Assembly: GCA_024707385.1 (NCBI GenBank)
Contig: JANPZW010000008.1
Coordinates: forward strand, 62,001-126,000
From: Cellvibrionaceae bacterium
Lineage (GTDB): Bacteria > Pseudomonadota > Gammaproteobacteria > Pseudomonadales > Cellvibrionaceae
Reading direction: 5' to 3'
Length of the DNA stretch: 64,000 nucleotides
Part shown: one piece after another, positions 41,893 through 52,324 of the stretch
Position numbering within the stretch: the first letter of the stretch is position 1
Layout of the letters: each line of letters opens with the position of its first letter
Translations under genes and position numbers: made by a program
The notes under the pieces: generated by a model
What the model saw: only the letters and a program-made list of their open reading frames with translations
Told to the model about the DNA's origin: nothing
Database searches by the model: none

Positions 41893-44441
41893 TCCTGCCC
41901 GGCATTATCCCTGAGGACGGCGGCATGATGATTCTGCAAAAAAATCTTTAGGCGATTGGAGCTGATAATGCGCTGTTCGATATCGCCAGCTTTTAACGCC
42001 TGTCGCCATGCCCAATAAAGTCGTTCGAAACGGCATAGAGAATAGGGCGAAAAAAAATAGACATTCAGCAGCAGATGCGCGGGCGTATTCTGTCGGATAA
42101 CGTCGTAGACTGTTCGACGATATGATGGATTGCCACGCTCTTCGCGAGTGGCGGATACGACCGCGCTTAAGTTAAAGCTGTAGTCAAAGCTTTCTGAGGA
42201 AGTTTCCTTGTCGTGCGCATCGCGATCAAGCAAGGCAAACCGAAGAAGGATATGCTCCACAAGATAAATCTGACGACAATTGCGCTGGAGTTTTTGTAGC
42301 ATTGGAGCGAGCATTGTCGCGGCGGCTCTTGCCTGTGCAGCATTGCGGTAGGTGTTGATATAATGCCAGCTTTCATTTTCGCGCGCTTTGCAAACTAGCG
42401 CGACTTTTTGTTGCTCATTGTAAGATCCAATATGGAAGCGTGCTGTATCGGCCGCCGCGTGTAGTAATTCCTCGCTTAAGCGCTGGCCGTGCAGAGAGCT
42501 TAATGATATGAAGTCCAGCTTATCTGCATCGGCAGAATTTGCAATAACATCATCTGAATAGGCTTCAACGCTGCCCACCCCGGTTAACGAAGAAAACTGC
42601 CCCTCCAAATAATCAGAATAGCTGTCGAGCTTCTTTCCGATCGACGCTTCCTCATTGGTGTCAACAATATCCACTCCCAGCTCGGTGCAAAGCTGACTAA
42701 GTGGTGTGTGTTCTTCAGTTTCCATGCCGAGTTGAATACGAATTTTAATTTCCATTCCAGAAACATTTTTGCCTGATGCTCGATCGAGGTAGTCGAAGGC
42801 CCGTCCGCGGTCACGCGTTCCTGCAATCAGATGTTGCAGCCAGCTAATTTTTGCATCGATTAGGCGCCTGGCGTATTGACTAATATGATTTTCCTCGCCG
42901 GTTGAAACACCCACCTGTTCAAGTGTTTGTCCATAAATCGCCAGCATCACATCCAGGAAGCGGTTGCGACGTTCGTCAGCATTGTCTTCGCTTTGGATAA
43001 TGCGCCGGAGCCCTTCATAATAGCTTCCGTAAATGCCACTTTTCTTGAGTAGGGGGTCAACATCAGGCACAGATTTGTCGAGATATTGGAAAAAGTAGGT
43101 ATGTTTCAATGTGCGATCGATAGAGTACAGATCCTTGACGTGGGCCAGTTGAGAAAAATAATTGGCGAGTAGTTGATCAAAAACCAGGAGATAACCTTTT
43201 AATTGTTTAGCTTGGCCCGGCTGTACACTGCGGTAGTTGTTGTTAGTCACGCCATACTGGTTAATGCCATAGAGATTGGGAAACTGGTTTTGAATCGAAT
43301 AATACTGCCTGAGATCCCGATAGGTTCCATGTGGCAGGGCGAAGTAGTGTGCATACTCCAGCATCAGATTGTACGACCTGCGGAAGTTGTTCCACAATTT
43401 TTCCAGTTCGCGTTTGACTCTTTTTGGATCTACCGCTACGGGCACGCCATCGATAAAGAGAGAGATTGAAAAGTCATTGCGCCGTCTATCGGCGCTTGTA
43501 TCTAAACGAAGATAGCTGTGCACAGGTATTGGGATTTTGTCATTACCAGAATAAGTTATCTGTTGCGACTGGTTCGAATCAGCGGTGGATATCACTATCA
43601 GATCGGAGACGTTAATAACACCCGGTACCATGAGGATGTAGTTGCTTATTTCGGTCACCTGAATGCAGGTTGGTTTATCCTGCAGTTGTGAATCGTCTAT
43701 CAGCCCGTTTAACAACAGGGGGCCGTTAAAAATCATTTCAGTAGTGGCCCCCGCATCCATTAATGGCGGGAGTGGCGAGCGTTTGATCTCGGGGGCCAGT
43801 AATAAGCCCAGCTGAAAGAATATGTTTGCCAAAGTGATATCAGGCGAAGCGGATTCGCTAATGCCGACTCTTGCTTGAACACGTATTGGCATCGGAGCAA
43901 GCAAAAAAACGCCCGCCAGATCTTCGCACACATCACGATGCTTGTTGTACACCTCGGTTACTTCCTGGGCGATGGTTACAGCGCCGCGATCTTCATCACA
44001 GACGCAATCGACGTTACTTGGCACATACAGTGCGGCACGATATAGACCTTGAAGCTCAGGGTTTGAGTCGTCGGGTATGAACCACACATTGCCGATGCCG
44101 CTTGCCCTATCCACAATTAACTTGCGGTAATCGTCTGTGGTTACGGGGTTGCATGGCAAGATATCTTGCGGTTCATAAAGCGCTTGTTTGCGCGCATCAA
44201 TTTCGCCGTTGATTAGATTGGTCAGAAGGTCGCGCACGGGAAATTCCGCGCGGTATGAAAGTTCGGTCAACGCGTAGCAAAATTGTTCCAGTATTGTGAC
44301 ACCTGGATCGTGCTCGTTGTAATCGGTCCAGATATCGCCTGAATATTTCTGTACGATGCCAATGGCTTCTTCTCTGAGTGCGGCATAATCCAGTGCGACA
44401 TTACCGGGTGGTTCTGGGTTAATGGTAATAAGATCGGCCAT
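41889..44441 (-). CDS. eCIS baseplate protein (Afp12-like)
   Basis: This is an 850-residue protein. The N-terminus matches eCIS baseplate wedge proteins (IWTDYNEHDPGVTILEQFCYALTELSYR), the same hallmark seen in the large Afp12-like component. The middle includes DDYRKLIVD and VWFIPDD. It would form the baseplate wedge with the baseplate-J protein encoded upstream. A small cysteine motif (NVDCVCDED) lies near residue 150. It starts 28 bases after the preceding gene and overlaps the tape measure start by four bases. Confidence 0.85.
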   Translation of the reverse strand: MADLITINPEPPGNVALDYAALREEAIGIVQKYSGDIWTDYNEHDPGVTILEQFCYALTELSYRAEFPVRDLLTNLINGEIDARKQALYEPQDILPCNPVTTDDYRKLIVDRASGIGNVWFIPDDSNPELQGLYRAALYVPSNVDCVCDEDRGAVTIAQEVTEVYNKHRDVCEDLAGVFLLAPMPIRVQARVGISESASPDITLANIFFQLGLLLAPEIKRSPLPPLMDAGATTEMIFNGPLLLNGLIDDSQLQDKPTCIQVTEISNYILMVPGVINVSDLIVISTADSNQSQQITYSGNDKIPIPVHSYLRLDTSADRRRNDFSISLFIDGVPVAVDPKRVKRELEKLWNNFRRSYNLMLEYAHYFALPHGTYRDLRQYYSIQNQFPNLYGINQYGVTNNNYRSVQPGQAKQLKGYLLVFDQLLANYFSQLAHVKDLYSIDRTLKHTYFFQYLDKSVPDVDPLLKKSGIYGSYYEGLRRIIQSEDNADERRNRFLDVMLAIYGQTLEQVGVSTGEENHISQYARRLIDAKISWLQHLIAGTRDRGRAFDYLDRASGKNVSGMEIKIRIQLGMETEEHTPLSQLCTELGVDIVDTNEEASIGKKLDSYSDYLEGQFSSLTGVGSVEAYSDDVIANSADADKLDFISLSSLHGQRLSEELLHAAADTARFHIGSYNEQQKVALVCKARENESWHYINTYRNAAQARAAATMLAPMLQKLQRNCRQIYLVEHILLRFALLDRDAHDKETSSESFDYSFNLSAVVSATREERGNPSYRRTVYDVIRQNTPAHLLLNVYFFSPYSLCRFERLYWAWRQALKAGDIEQRIISSNRLKIFLQNHHAAVLRDNAGQE

Positions 44442-44469
44442 GTGGATAGTCTCTTGGTCATCTGCTCGC

Positions 44470-47178
44470 TTAATACGAGAAATCCGGTTCTGCCAGACAA
44501 GTTTGATGGTTGCTAATGAAAATCGTGTGTTGTAACGCGCTGGTGAGAAAATACCAGTCGGATTCCAGCGATTCTGGTAGTGGTTCGTATAAATATGCTA
44601 TCGACTCCATGGAGCGAACGTAGCTTTGATTGAGGATAAACGAGGCTATATCGGCTTCGGATGCGTAATCTCCGTGGCGTGTCGAGCGAGAAGCTCTGTC
44701 ATACCATGGCGAGAGATAGTGCACTAAATCATTGTTCAGTCGCTCGATATTAGCGCCTGAATTTTCTTCGGTATTAAAGCTCACGCTGACTTTTACCTGC
44801 ACGCGCACGTACACCGGATTGCAGACATGCAGTTGCACAAAGGAGCTTGTTTTTTGTTTCAGGCTTTTTTGAATACTTTGTAGCAAATCATTGGGTATGT
44901 TGGGCGTTGTTGGGTCCGAACAGTCCATGCAGTTGGGCCCGGCGATAACTACCACCAGTACATGGCCGGGTGCATTTCTGTGTAGTGCGTCATGCGCGTT
45001 TAGCGCCTGCACCTTCCAGACATCTGGAAATTGCTCCAGGACCAAGCGTTCGTAATCCCATGCTTGAATGGCTCGATCTTTGTGGCGCAGGCGTTCACCC
45101 ATGCGTACTTCAAATTCAGGATAGCTCTCTGGAGCTCGGCCGCCGAATGAAGGCATTGGTTGATTAACTGTCGCAATATACGGTAGTTCTTCTATGGCAC
45201 TACTAATCGTGTGTGCAGGTAGCACAAGATCAGCTCGCGCACTTAAGTTGCCTTCGATTATATCGGCGTCTTCGCGTTCTTCGTCTGATGGGATGCTCTT
45301 GATCGTTTGCTCCTTCATCACCCGACTCGCCGGGAGAGCATTTGGAAATATCGCTTGGGTCAGTGGGAAATTTTCTGATCGATCAATTACGCTCGCACGT
45401 AACCAAGTATATTGGCTATTGAGGACAGTGTTGTTTGTGTTACTAATCTGCTGAATATCGAGAGCAACTATTCCTGAGTTTTGCAGGCCATAGGTAGAAT
45501 CATGGAGATCGTCGATCGGCGGTAGAACTCGCCAATGGTTGTCGTATAGAAGGCTCCATTGAGGCGCCGGTAATTGCAACCCGCACCCGCCGCTCAGTTG
45601 GAATAAGAGTGTTAGCTGTTGCGGGCTAAGCAGCCTAGACATGCCGAGATACAGGTTGCCGTTGTTCACATAATTGGGAAGCAGCGGTAGTGCTAAGGAC
45701 GAAGAGCAATTTAATTGGCGGTAGCCGTTAAAGGGCAATAGGTGGAAAAAGCTGCTGCTGGATTCAGCAGCATTTTCACGGCTGATGTCAAACACAGTGC
45801 ATGCAGCCTGATAGTCCAAATGAACTGAAATAGCTTGCGGCAAATAAGGCTCGTTGGGGTATTTGAGTTCCTGCGTCGGTGCCATGCAGGCACCCATACA
45901 AGCGGTAAGACTTGCATCGTAAATTGCCTGAATTTGCTCCAGTGCCGAAACCAGGCGAGCTCGCTCGCAATCTGCCTGATTTTCGCCATCCTCGCATTGC
46001 CGTACATGTTGCTTTGTATTGAACAAAATGACTGCCACCTTAAAGAAGGATTGGCAGGTCGCCCCACAAGATTCTGATTCTAGGTTGCCATTGGCCTTCT
46101 TAAGCGCCTTCACCGATTCTAGAATTTTCTTTATGTTTTGTAATCGCATAGCGGACTTCTGCGGCAGCAAGTCCTGGCAGTTGTCCTTTATGGCGGTAAG
46201 CGTCTGAGCATCGACAATGTTTTCGTAGCCAGTCAGGCAGCGCAGAAGGCATTGGATCAGCGCGGTAATCAGGACCAGCTCACCCTCTGCCAACTTGGCG
46301 CCAATACATTGTGATCTCTGATTGGGATCGGTAATAGTGAGGCAATTTTTCAGAATAGACTCTACGCAAAGAATCGCATCTGCTATCGGACGGGCGTCAC
46401 ATAGACATTTATCCTTGCAGTCATCAGTGTCGGGAAGGTCTTCTATTACTGCATTGAGCACGTTTTGCGGGTAAAGGCTGTTGCCAAAAGCATAAGATGG
46501 TGCGCTCAATGTAAGGCGCAGAGCGCTATTGGCTGGATCATAATATGGGGGAAATTCATTCGGCTTCAGGTGTTGATACGCAGGCGTTATCATATGCAGA
46601 TTTTCAAAACCCGTGTAGCTACAAAGGGCGTTGTTATCAGTTGGCGGTGACGGACAGCAATCGCCAGCGGACGCCGATTTGGTGCGAAACAAATACACAT
46701 TTTCACTTTGTGAGGCAAGCTCCACGTTTGAATCGGCAATGCTCCAGCTACCAGGATTGACGATATTGATTTCACCGAGGAAAGTAGTGTTATTAAATAA
46801 ATTTGGCTCCCTTGTGCCATTCGGCCCGATTGTGTAATAGCGGTAATATCCGGAGAAACCGGTGTCGTCTTGTGGAAGGTTGAACCATTCCACCGTAACA
46901 CCCAGTGAGCTGGGAGTTTTTGCAAACAGCTCCCGGTGCGATAACTGGAAGTAGGAGCCCAGGACAGGTGTTCCGCCAAAAACCAAGAATGGAGAGGTCG
47001 GATCAATTTCGCCGTCGGTATTTTGCAAAGCCAGATTATTCAGGCCGTTCACCTGGGTTGAAATAGTAGCCGCATTCAACAGCATTTTGTCGAGCAAAGA
47101 GATCGGGTAGACCTCCACATCTCTGCCGTCATCTGCTTTGAGCGGAATGGCCTGTTGTGACAGATAAATATTCACCAT
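44470..47178 (-). CDS. eCIS baseplate J/gp47-like protein (Afp11-like), C-terminal part
   Basis: This 902-residue reading frame holds a baseplate-J type C-terminal domain (YPEFEVRMGERLRHKDRAIQ, YERLVLEQFPDVWKVQ, VVVIAGPN). Before it lies an unusual cysteine-rich insert of about 150 residues with the CKDKCLCD motif. No ribosome-binding site precedes the ATG at 47178, and the frame is open further upstream, encoding LPASAPAIEP. That matches how this family continues, so the reading frame probably joins the one ending at 47229. The A7 run at 47281-47287 needs one more base for this. The joined protein would be about 1441 residues. Confidence 0.82.
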   Translation of the reverse strand: MVNIYLSQQAIPLKADDGRDVEVYPISLLDKMLLNAATISTQVNGLNNLALQNTDGEIDPTSPFLVFGGTPVLGSYFQLSHRELFAKTPSSLGVTVEWFNLPQDDTGFSGYYRYYTIGPNGTREPNLFNNTTFLGEINIVNPGSWSIADSNVELASQSENVYLFRTKSASAGDCCPSPPTDNNALCSYTGFENLHMITPAYQHLKPNEFPPYYDPANSALRLTLSAPSYAFGNSLYPQNVLNAVIEDLPDTDDCKDKCLCDARPIADAILCVESILKNCLTITDPNQRSQCIGAKLAEGELVLITALIQCLLRCLTGYENIVDAQTLTAIKDNCQDLLPQKSAMRLQNIKKILESVKALKKANGNLESESCGATCQSFFKVAVILFNTKQHVRQCEDGENQADCERARLVSALEQIQAIYDASLTACMGACMAPTQELKYPNEPYLPQAISVHLDYQAACTVFDISRENAAESSSSFFHLLPFNGYRQLNCSSSLALPLLPNYVNNGNLYLGMSRLLSPQQLTLLFQLSGGCGLQLPAPQWSLLYDNHWRVLPPIDDLHDSTYGLQNSGIVALDIQQISNTNNTVLNSQYTWLRASVIDRSENFPLTQAIFPNALPASRVMKEQTIKSIPSDEEREDADIIEGNLSARADLVLPAHTISSAIEELPYIATVNQPMPSFGGRAPESYPEFEVRMGERLRHKDRAIQAWDYERLVLEQFPDVWKVQALNAHDALHRNAPGHVLVVVIAGPNCMDCSDPTTPNIPNDLLQSIQKSLKQKTSSFVQLHVCNPVYVRVQVKVSVSFNTEENSGANIERLNNDLVHYLSPWYDRASRSTRHGDYASEADIASFILNQSYVRSMESIAYLYEPLPESLESDWYFLTSALQHTIFISNHQTCLAEPDFSY

Positions 47179-47228
47179 TGGTTGACCGGTCGGGATAAAC
47201 GATCCGCTAGCATCGGTCGAAATAGGTT

Positions 47229-48794
47229 CTATGGCAGGCGCTGATGCCGGTAGGGCGAAGCAGATACGGAATATGCGCTGAAAAAAATATTTTCGGTTGT
47301 TTCCTCTAGAGTTCGCTGTGCACTACTGGAGCTGAAGTCAATGGAATAGCTTTCTATTTCAAACCATTCCGCTGCTGATGATGCGGAAATTTTGAAAGCG
47401 CCGAGCAAGACCTGAAGAAAAATGTAGCTTTCGTCGCGTCCGGTCTCTTCGCTTAAGGTCTTTAGTAGCGGTTTTAAAATAGTCTCGTAATACGCTTCAC
47501 TATACTGAAGTTGCAATTGAACACTGCGCGCACCTCCGGTTAACAGAAGGTAAGGTGAAGAAATAGCAAAGCCGAGTACGGCGGGTTGGTCATTTGGCGA
47601 GCCGCCAAACGTTGGCCATGGTGCGCTGCTTTCCCCTTCATCATCCAGATTGACTTCGCTGGCGAGAATGCGCTTTACAACAATTGGATTTTCCTTGCTT
47701 TTCGCCGGATCATTTTTGATCAGTGGGCCTTTTTCAACATTTAACATTCGAAGGCATGCGAGAGTAGCAGCGCTAACCTGCAAGGATTTGTCGGCGGTAT
47801 AGACTATGTCCTCACCGTTGATATCTTGTCCGGCATTAAAGAGCGTTTTGGCCTCAATCGAAGTGCTGGATATTTCGTCCTCTTGCTCAAGCGTGAAATT
47901 CAGGTATACGCGATCTGCGCTTGCGTTAAGTCGTTGTGCACGCAAAACCTCGTCATAATAAAAGCGTGCATAGCGCGTCGAAAATGTATTGATAGATTTT
48001 TGTGCATGGTGGTAGATCCTGGCAAATGCCATATACAACCCGATCTGGGGGCGATGGCACGAGATGCTTTCCACGGCAGGCGTGTTGAAGCGAACATAAT
48101 CTTGCAGCTCCGCCAGCCCATCGATAAATGCATTGAGGATCACCTGCATCAATTCGAAGAGCCTGTTGGAATCCTCGTTACTCAAACCGATATTATCAGT
48201 CGTAGCAGATAGTCGTTGCTTTAGGTTCCAGGTGTGGGAGAAGCTTGGAAAAGCAATGTTCGTAGCAATTTCGCCGCTATTGATGTTGTATTGATGTAAA
48301 TGAAGCTGGAGCTTCTGCAATTGATCAGATAAGCCGTTTTCTATCAAAAAACGAAGGTTATCGCGCAGAACTACCGCTGCCGAGGGTGCCTTATCATTAT
48401 TGTTGAGCGCGACCATCCAAACATCAAATCGGCGTGCCAGCCGTGTTAGCAGTTCGATGCCGTCGCGTTGTGCTTCAGTTCTTTCCGCCTGCGGGGAAAT
48501 TTCGAACTTTTTTTGTAGTTGTGTGAAATATTGTTCGATTTCCGAAATTTTTATCGAATCGATTGACGAGAGCACCATATTGGGATCGGATTGAAAAAAA
48601 TTGACCCAGTCGCCATCCACCTCATCGTTGAGATTGAAAAAATTGATCAGGCTGCCAAATTGGACAGAAAAATCCAAAAGCTGATTGAAAGATCGATCGT
48701 CAACTTTCGCGTAGCCCGGGTTCAGCGCGCGTAACCAGCGGTTGTATTGGCTGCTGGTAGGTTTGATTCTTTGTTTGCCAACGAAGATAGACAT
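47229..48794 (-). CDS. eCIS baseplate J-like protein, N-terminal part
   Basis: This 521-residue reading frame starts at the ATG 48794, two bases after the gp25 stop. The first half is helical. The second half has FGGSPNDQPAVLGFAISSPYLLL, the kind of sequence seen in the N-terminal half of large eCIS baseplate proteins. The frame ends abruptly just after NIFFSAY. Adding one base to the A7 run 47281-47287 would continue it into the baseplate-J frame downstream. If no such base exists, this is a separate 521-residue baseplate accessory protein. I favour a single gene covering 44470-48794. Confidence 0.72.
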   Translation of the reverse strand: MSIFVGKQRIKPTSSQYNRWLRALNPGYAKVDDRSFNQLLDFSVQFGSLINFFNLNDEVDGDWVNFFQSDPNMVLSSIDSIKISEIEQYFTQLQKKFEISPQAERTEAQRDGIELLTRLARRFDVWMVALNNNDKAPSAAVVLRDNLRFLIENGLSDQLQKLQLHLHQYNINSGEIATNIAFPSFSHTWNLKQRLSATTDNIGLSNEDSNRLFELMQVILNAFIDGLAELQDYVRFNTPAVESISCHRPQIGLYMAFARIYHHAQKSINTFSTRYARFYYDEVLRAQRLNASADRVYLNFTLEQEDEISSTSIEAKTLFNAGQDINGEDIVYTADKSLQVSAATLACLRMLNVEKGPLIKNDPAKSKENPIVVKRILASEVNLDDEGESSAPWPTFGGSPNDQPAVLGFAISSPYLLLTGGARSVQLQLQYSEAYYETILKPLLKTLSEETGRDESYIFLQVLLGAFKISASSAAEWFEIESYSIDFSSSSAQRTLEETTENIFFSAYSVSASPYRHQRLP

Positions 48795-48796
48795 TG

Positions 48797-49237
48797 TCAA
48801 ATGCTCTCTTGGGGTAGAGTGCCTTCGTTGAGATAAAAAGGATACACAAGGTTGCCACGGGTGTTGGTGTGGCGTACCAGGTAGTACACGGTAATCATTA
48901 GAACGCCATCCAATTCGCTGTTCTCATCGATCACGATATCGTCCACATCTATACGTGTTTCCCAATTGATAATGGCGGTGTGAATGTAATCCTTTAATTC
49001 GCTTTTAAACGTGGTGGTTGCATTTTTGAATACATTGGGCGATAGGTCGCATCCGTAGGCGGGTACCATGATGCGTGAACCAAGTTCAGTTTCAAATAAA
49101 ATGAGCAGGCTTTGGCGAATATCGTTTTCGTCGAAGACCATCATCACGCTATTGTCAACGCGTGAAAACGTTGGCGGAAAACTCCAGCCGACACCAAGGA
49201 ATGCGGTATCTTCAGTTGCATTATTATTTGGATTCAT
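48797..49237 (-). CDS. Baseplate wedge protein gp25-like (Afp9-like)
   Basis: This 146-residue protein matches the gp25/GPW lysozyme-like baseplate family. It has the typical opening LGVGWSFPPTFS, then VMMVFDENDIRQSL and ETELGSRIMVPAYGCDL. In contractile machines it sits in the inner baseplate next to the spike and connects the wedges to the sheath. It follows the PAAR gene by seven bases and is followed by the baseplate-J reading frame after two bases. Confidence 0.92.
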   Translation of the reverse strand: MNPNNNATEDTAFLGVGWSFPPTFSRVDNSVMMVFDENDIRQSLLILFETELGSRIMVPAYGCDLSPNVFKNATTTFKSELKDYIHTAIINWETRIDVDDIVIDENSELDGVLMITVYYLVRHTNTRGNLVYPFYLNEGTLPQESI

Positions 49238-49244
49238 CGTGTCC

Positions 49245-49547
49245 TCAGCCGCCTATCATTACTGTGGGAAGTCCGAGTAGTATGGTGCCGCCATGCGCGG
49301 TTTTATCTCCCATGCGTGCAGCCGGCATTCCCATGATTTTCACCGTGGTGGAGCCCTTAATAATTGAGTCGGGCGGTCCTACACACATTGCCATGTCTCC
49401 GACCTTGGCTGCGGGCAGGCCACCTACTAGCACCGTTGGTGCGCCTGGTCCCAGTATCGGGCCCCCGACATGAGGAACGGCTACCGGCCCAACTGGTGTG
49501 CTCATGGGGCATTGATGAAAATCGGTTAGTCTGGCTGCTGGTGGCAT
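49245..49547 (-). CDS. PAAR-domain spike tip protein (Afp10-like)
   Basis: This is a protein of about 100 residues. It has the PAAR opening (PPAARLTD), the glycine-proline-rich repeated turns (VGGPILGPG, VLVGGLPAAKVGD, GMPAARMGD) and His/Cys positions (H at DFH, C at QCP and MCVG) that can bind zinc. It caps the spike trimer of the injection system. The ATG 49547 has AGGAG eight bases upstream; the TTG at 49553 is a weaker alternative. Confidence 0.92.
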   Translation of the reverse strand: MPPAARLTDFHQCPMSTPVGPVAVPHVGGPILGPGAPTVLVGGLPAAKVGDMAMCVGPPDSIIKGSTTVKIMGMPAARMGDKTAHGGTILLGLPTVMIGG

Positions 49548-49572
49548 TGCCAATCTCCTGTTTGTAATAGCG

Positions 49573-51371
49573 CTAGTTGATTTTTACCATCGCGCCTTTG
49601 ATCGTTAAGATGCCCGACGCCGTTACCTCTGCGGAGGCATTTCCCTTGGCGGAAAATTTGCTTTTTGCCTGATGATCGATTTGCAAACCGGTCATGCTCG
49701 CATTAGCGCCGGCGTTCAACTTGAGATTCGCCTTGGCATCAAGAGTGATATCGCCTTTAGCGCTGAGAGTTATGTTGGATGCACTGTCCAGATTGATGCC
49801 ACCTTTAGACAGGGTCACTTTGTTGTTATTGCTGTCTTTGATTAATATGGTTTTTTCCTTATCGTCGATTTTTATTTGCTGTTTCCCCGGAGTGTTCAAT
49901 TCAACGATATTGTCCTTATCATCAAAGATGATTTCTAAGCCGGATTTTGTTTTTATCGCTTTCTTTGTGTTTTGTTCATCTATCGGATAAGGCGGTGGAT
50001 TTTTTTGCTGTAAACACTGCCCAGTATTACGCCATAGCGCGGGTCTTCATTCATGAAGGCGATCACCACCTCGTCGTTCACTTCAGGATAAAACAGAGCA
50101 CCGACTTTGTTGGATGCGTAAAATGTGCCCAGGCGCACCCAGAGTCCTTTGGTGTCGTCTCTTATCAATGGCAGAGTCACCAAAACGCGAAACTCGCCGT
50201 CTGGATCCTTGGCTACTTTTTTTACGATGCCGGTCTGCAGTCCCTTGATCGGAGGTAATTGCCCTGAGGCATTGGGTGCTGCAATGTTGAGTGTGGTGGC
50301 GGTAAACCATGAGGCTGCCAACCCCAGCTCCACGCGGGTAACCCATTTTCCACTGTAAAGACTGTGGTGCACACCGCTGATAAACGCGGTGCCGTTAAAG
50401 CGTGGCCCCAGCCCCGCCAGCTCTATGGTTTTGCCCGTCTCTGCCAACGAGCTCCCCTGAAATAATACGGTGCCGCGGATTTTCGACAGCATTGAACGAA
50501 GCAACTCCGCGGACGACCAGTCCGAAAGCGACGCCTTGTTGATCGAGCCGCCAGTTTGTTGAGTAAAGTTTTTTACCTTAAAAACCTCTGCGAGTGTGGC
50601 GCTTGAAATATTGCCTTGTTCTTTCACGCTCACTTGGCCTGGGCCGGCCTCAATCGCTTTTTGCTGATCGAAATCCCAGGTAACACTGTTGATTGCTGAT
50701 TTTGCGTACTGTGTCGAGGCGTCCATTTCCAGCTGCAGATCTAAAATTGAATCACCGTACTTCACCATCAATACGGGCGCCTGTTGTGTATCAGGCGTTT
50801 TAACCGATATTTTGCCTTTCTCAGCAATAACGACCAGGCTGTTGAGCTCCGCCCGAGTAATCATCAGATCCCAATCGCTGGTGTAATATTGAATAATTTC
50901 GGGCTGGATATTGTTGGTTGTCGTTACGTCCTTCTTTAATCCATTGGCGGTAATCAGCTTGCCGATGAGATCACTGTCTTTTATCTTCTCGAAGTGGGCG
51001 TTTTTCCTTTCCAACGTCATTTTTATGGCTTCGTCGACAATGTCAACGATCAGTTTTGAGCCTTGATCTCGGCTGATTTCGATTCCTTGTTTAACAATCA
51101 CACCACTGAAAATTATGTTTTCCTTCTGGTTGTAGCCTGCAGCGATCTCTACCTTGTTTCCAGGAACGAATATTTTGGTGGCGCTTATCTCAAACGTGCT
51201 CTCAGCTGCACTGCCATCGAACAGTACCAACTGCGCTTTTGGGACTTTATTGACACCGACCCAGGTATCAATTGAGATGATTTGATATGTGCTGTCGATG
51301 GTCTTGCCATCAACTTTGATAGTGAAAGTGACAAGCGACATGTCGCCATTGAGCGGCGATTTGGCGGTCAT
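49573..51371 (-). CDS. VgrG/gp27-gp5-like spike protein (Afp8-like), frameshifted as sequenced
   Basis: This is the central spike. The N-terminal gp27-like region is followed by an OB-fold domain (GIVKKVAKDPDGEFRVLV, WVRLGTFYASN, GALFYPEVNDEVVIAF, RYGVILGSVYS). The rest is in another frame beyond the T7 run 50000-50006. One more base gives KKNPPPYPIDEQN and then the needle with alternating hydrophobic repeats (ITLSAKGDITLDAKANLKL), as in a gp5-type beta-helix. Corrected length is 599 residues. As sequenced, it breaks into a 463-residue piece (49980-51371) and a 108-residue piece (49573-49899). It begins two bases after the LysM gene and is followed by PAAR. Confidence 0.9.
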
Positions 51372-51373
51372 GG

Positions 51374-52072
51374 CTATTCGATCCGTAGTGGGGGAAACAA
51401 TAGTTGGGTGCCGACTTTAAGCGATCGAAAGTCGGTCAGGTTATTTATCCTCGCCACCTGAATATAATAGGCGCTGCTGCCGTACACTTCGTAACACATC
51501 AATGGTAGTGAGTCACCACCTTTAACCGTAATCAAATGAGAGAGATCCGGTGAGCTCTTATTGGCCTGTTTCGCCAATTCAACTTCATCGGTATAGCCAA
51601 CAAAATTGACGTTGCAGCGTGCTCGTAAGGGAGTGCCATCTGGTTTGAATAGCGTGTATGTCAGGTTGAGTGTAGTGAGACGACACTTAAATATCATCGT
51701 CCCCCAGGCGAGCTTAAGAAAGTTTGGGCTGTGAATATTACCGTTATAGCTGAAAACAAGTTTCTTAAACTCGTCGATCTGTGTTTTTATGCCGTCTTCG
51801 GTGTAGGGCGTGATGCCCGGAATTGGGGGAGGAACAGCGCCAGTGCCATCGAAAACCAGTTCGAATGACATTTTTTCGTCGCCCACCTTATTGAATTCCG
51901 GCGAGCCTCCCGGGCTGCCCTGCGCCCGCACAGTGTTATAGCAAATGCTGTATTCCTGGGAATATTTCTCCGGATTAATGTAAACCGAAAAGGGTTTCCC
52001 CACCTGCTTGCTGAACTTTCCATCGCTGTATGCAGTGATGGTCATTTTTTCCAGGCTTCCAGAGTAACCCAT
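51374..52072 (-). CDS. CIS tube-baseplate adaptor with C-terminal LysM (Afp7-like)
   Basis: This 232-residue protein has an N-terminal gp53/tube-initiator-like domain (YINPEKYSQEY, FELVFDGTG) and a C-terminal LysM (VKGGDSLPLMCYEVYG, then VARINNLTDFRSLKVG and LLFPPL). It joins the tube to the spike and baseplate in eCIS particles. The ATG at 52072 starts one base after the DUF5908 stop; the frame stays open to 52129, but only within that small gene. Confidence 0.9.
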   Translation of the reverse strand: MGYSGSLEKMTITAYSDGKFSKQVGKPFSVYINPEKYSQEYSICYNTVRAQGSPGGSPEFNKVGDEKMSFELVFDGTGAVPPPIPGITPYTEDGIKTQIDEFKKLVFSYNGNIHSPNFLKLAWGTMIFKCRLTTLNLTYTLFKPDGTPLRARCNVNFVGYTDEVELAKQANKSSPDLSHLITVKGGDSLPLMCYEVYGSSAYYIQVARINNLTDFRSLKVGTQLLFPPLRIE

Positions 52073-52073
52073 C

Positions 52074-52253
52074 TTAGCGCGCCTGAAGATTGGCCAAACG
52101 CTGGAGCACGCGGCGTGTGCAATCGGCAACTATCGCATCATAATCCGGAGCGCCGCACTCGTTGGTTGTCACATTTGGCTGGTTTTGTTTCATTTCTTCG
52201 GCACTGTCGCCAACGCGCATGATGATATCGATTTCATTTATTTCGAGGGGCAC
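52074..52253 (-). CDS. DUF5908 small eCIS protein (Afp6-like)
   Basis: This is a 59-residue protein with a GTG start. It begins PLEINEIDI, the hallmark of the DUF5908 family that sits between tube and LysM genes in eCIS operons. The C-terminal helix has VLQRLANLQAR. A GGGAG lies eight bases before the GTG. The stop is one base from the next ATG. The function is unknown; the position matches Afp6. Confidence 0.82.
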   Translation of the reverse strand: MPLEINEIDIIMRVGDSAEEMKQNQPNVTTNECGAPDYDAIVADCTRRVLQRLANLQAR

Positions 52254-52324
52254 AAGATGAACTCCCGTTTCAGTTGTTTACCGATTTTAAAAAGCATTGG
52301 TTGACGAATCTATTCAATTCATTA

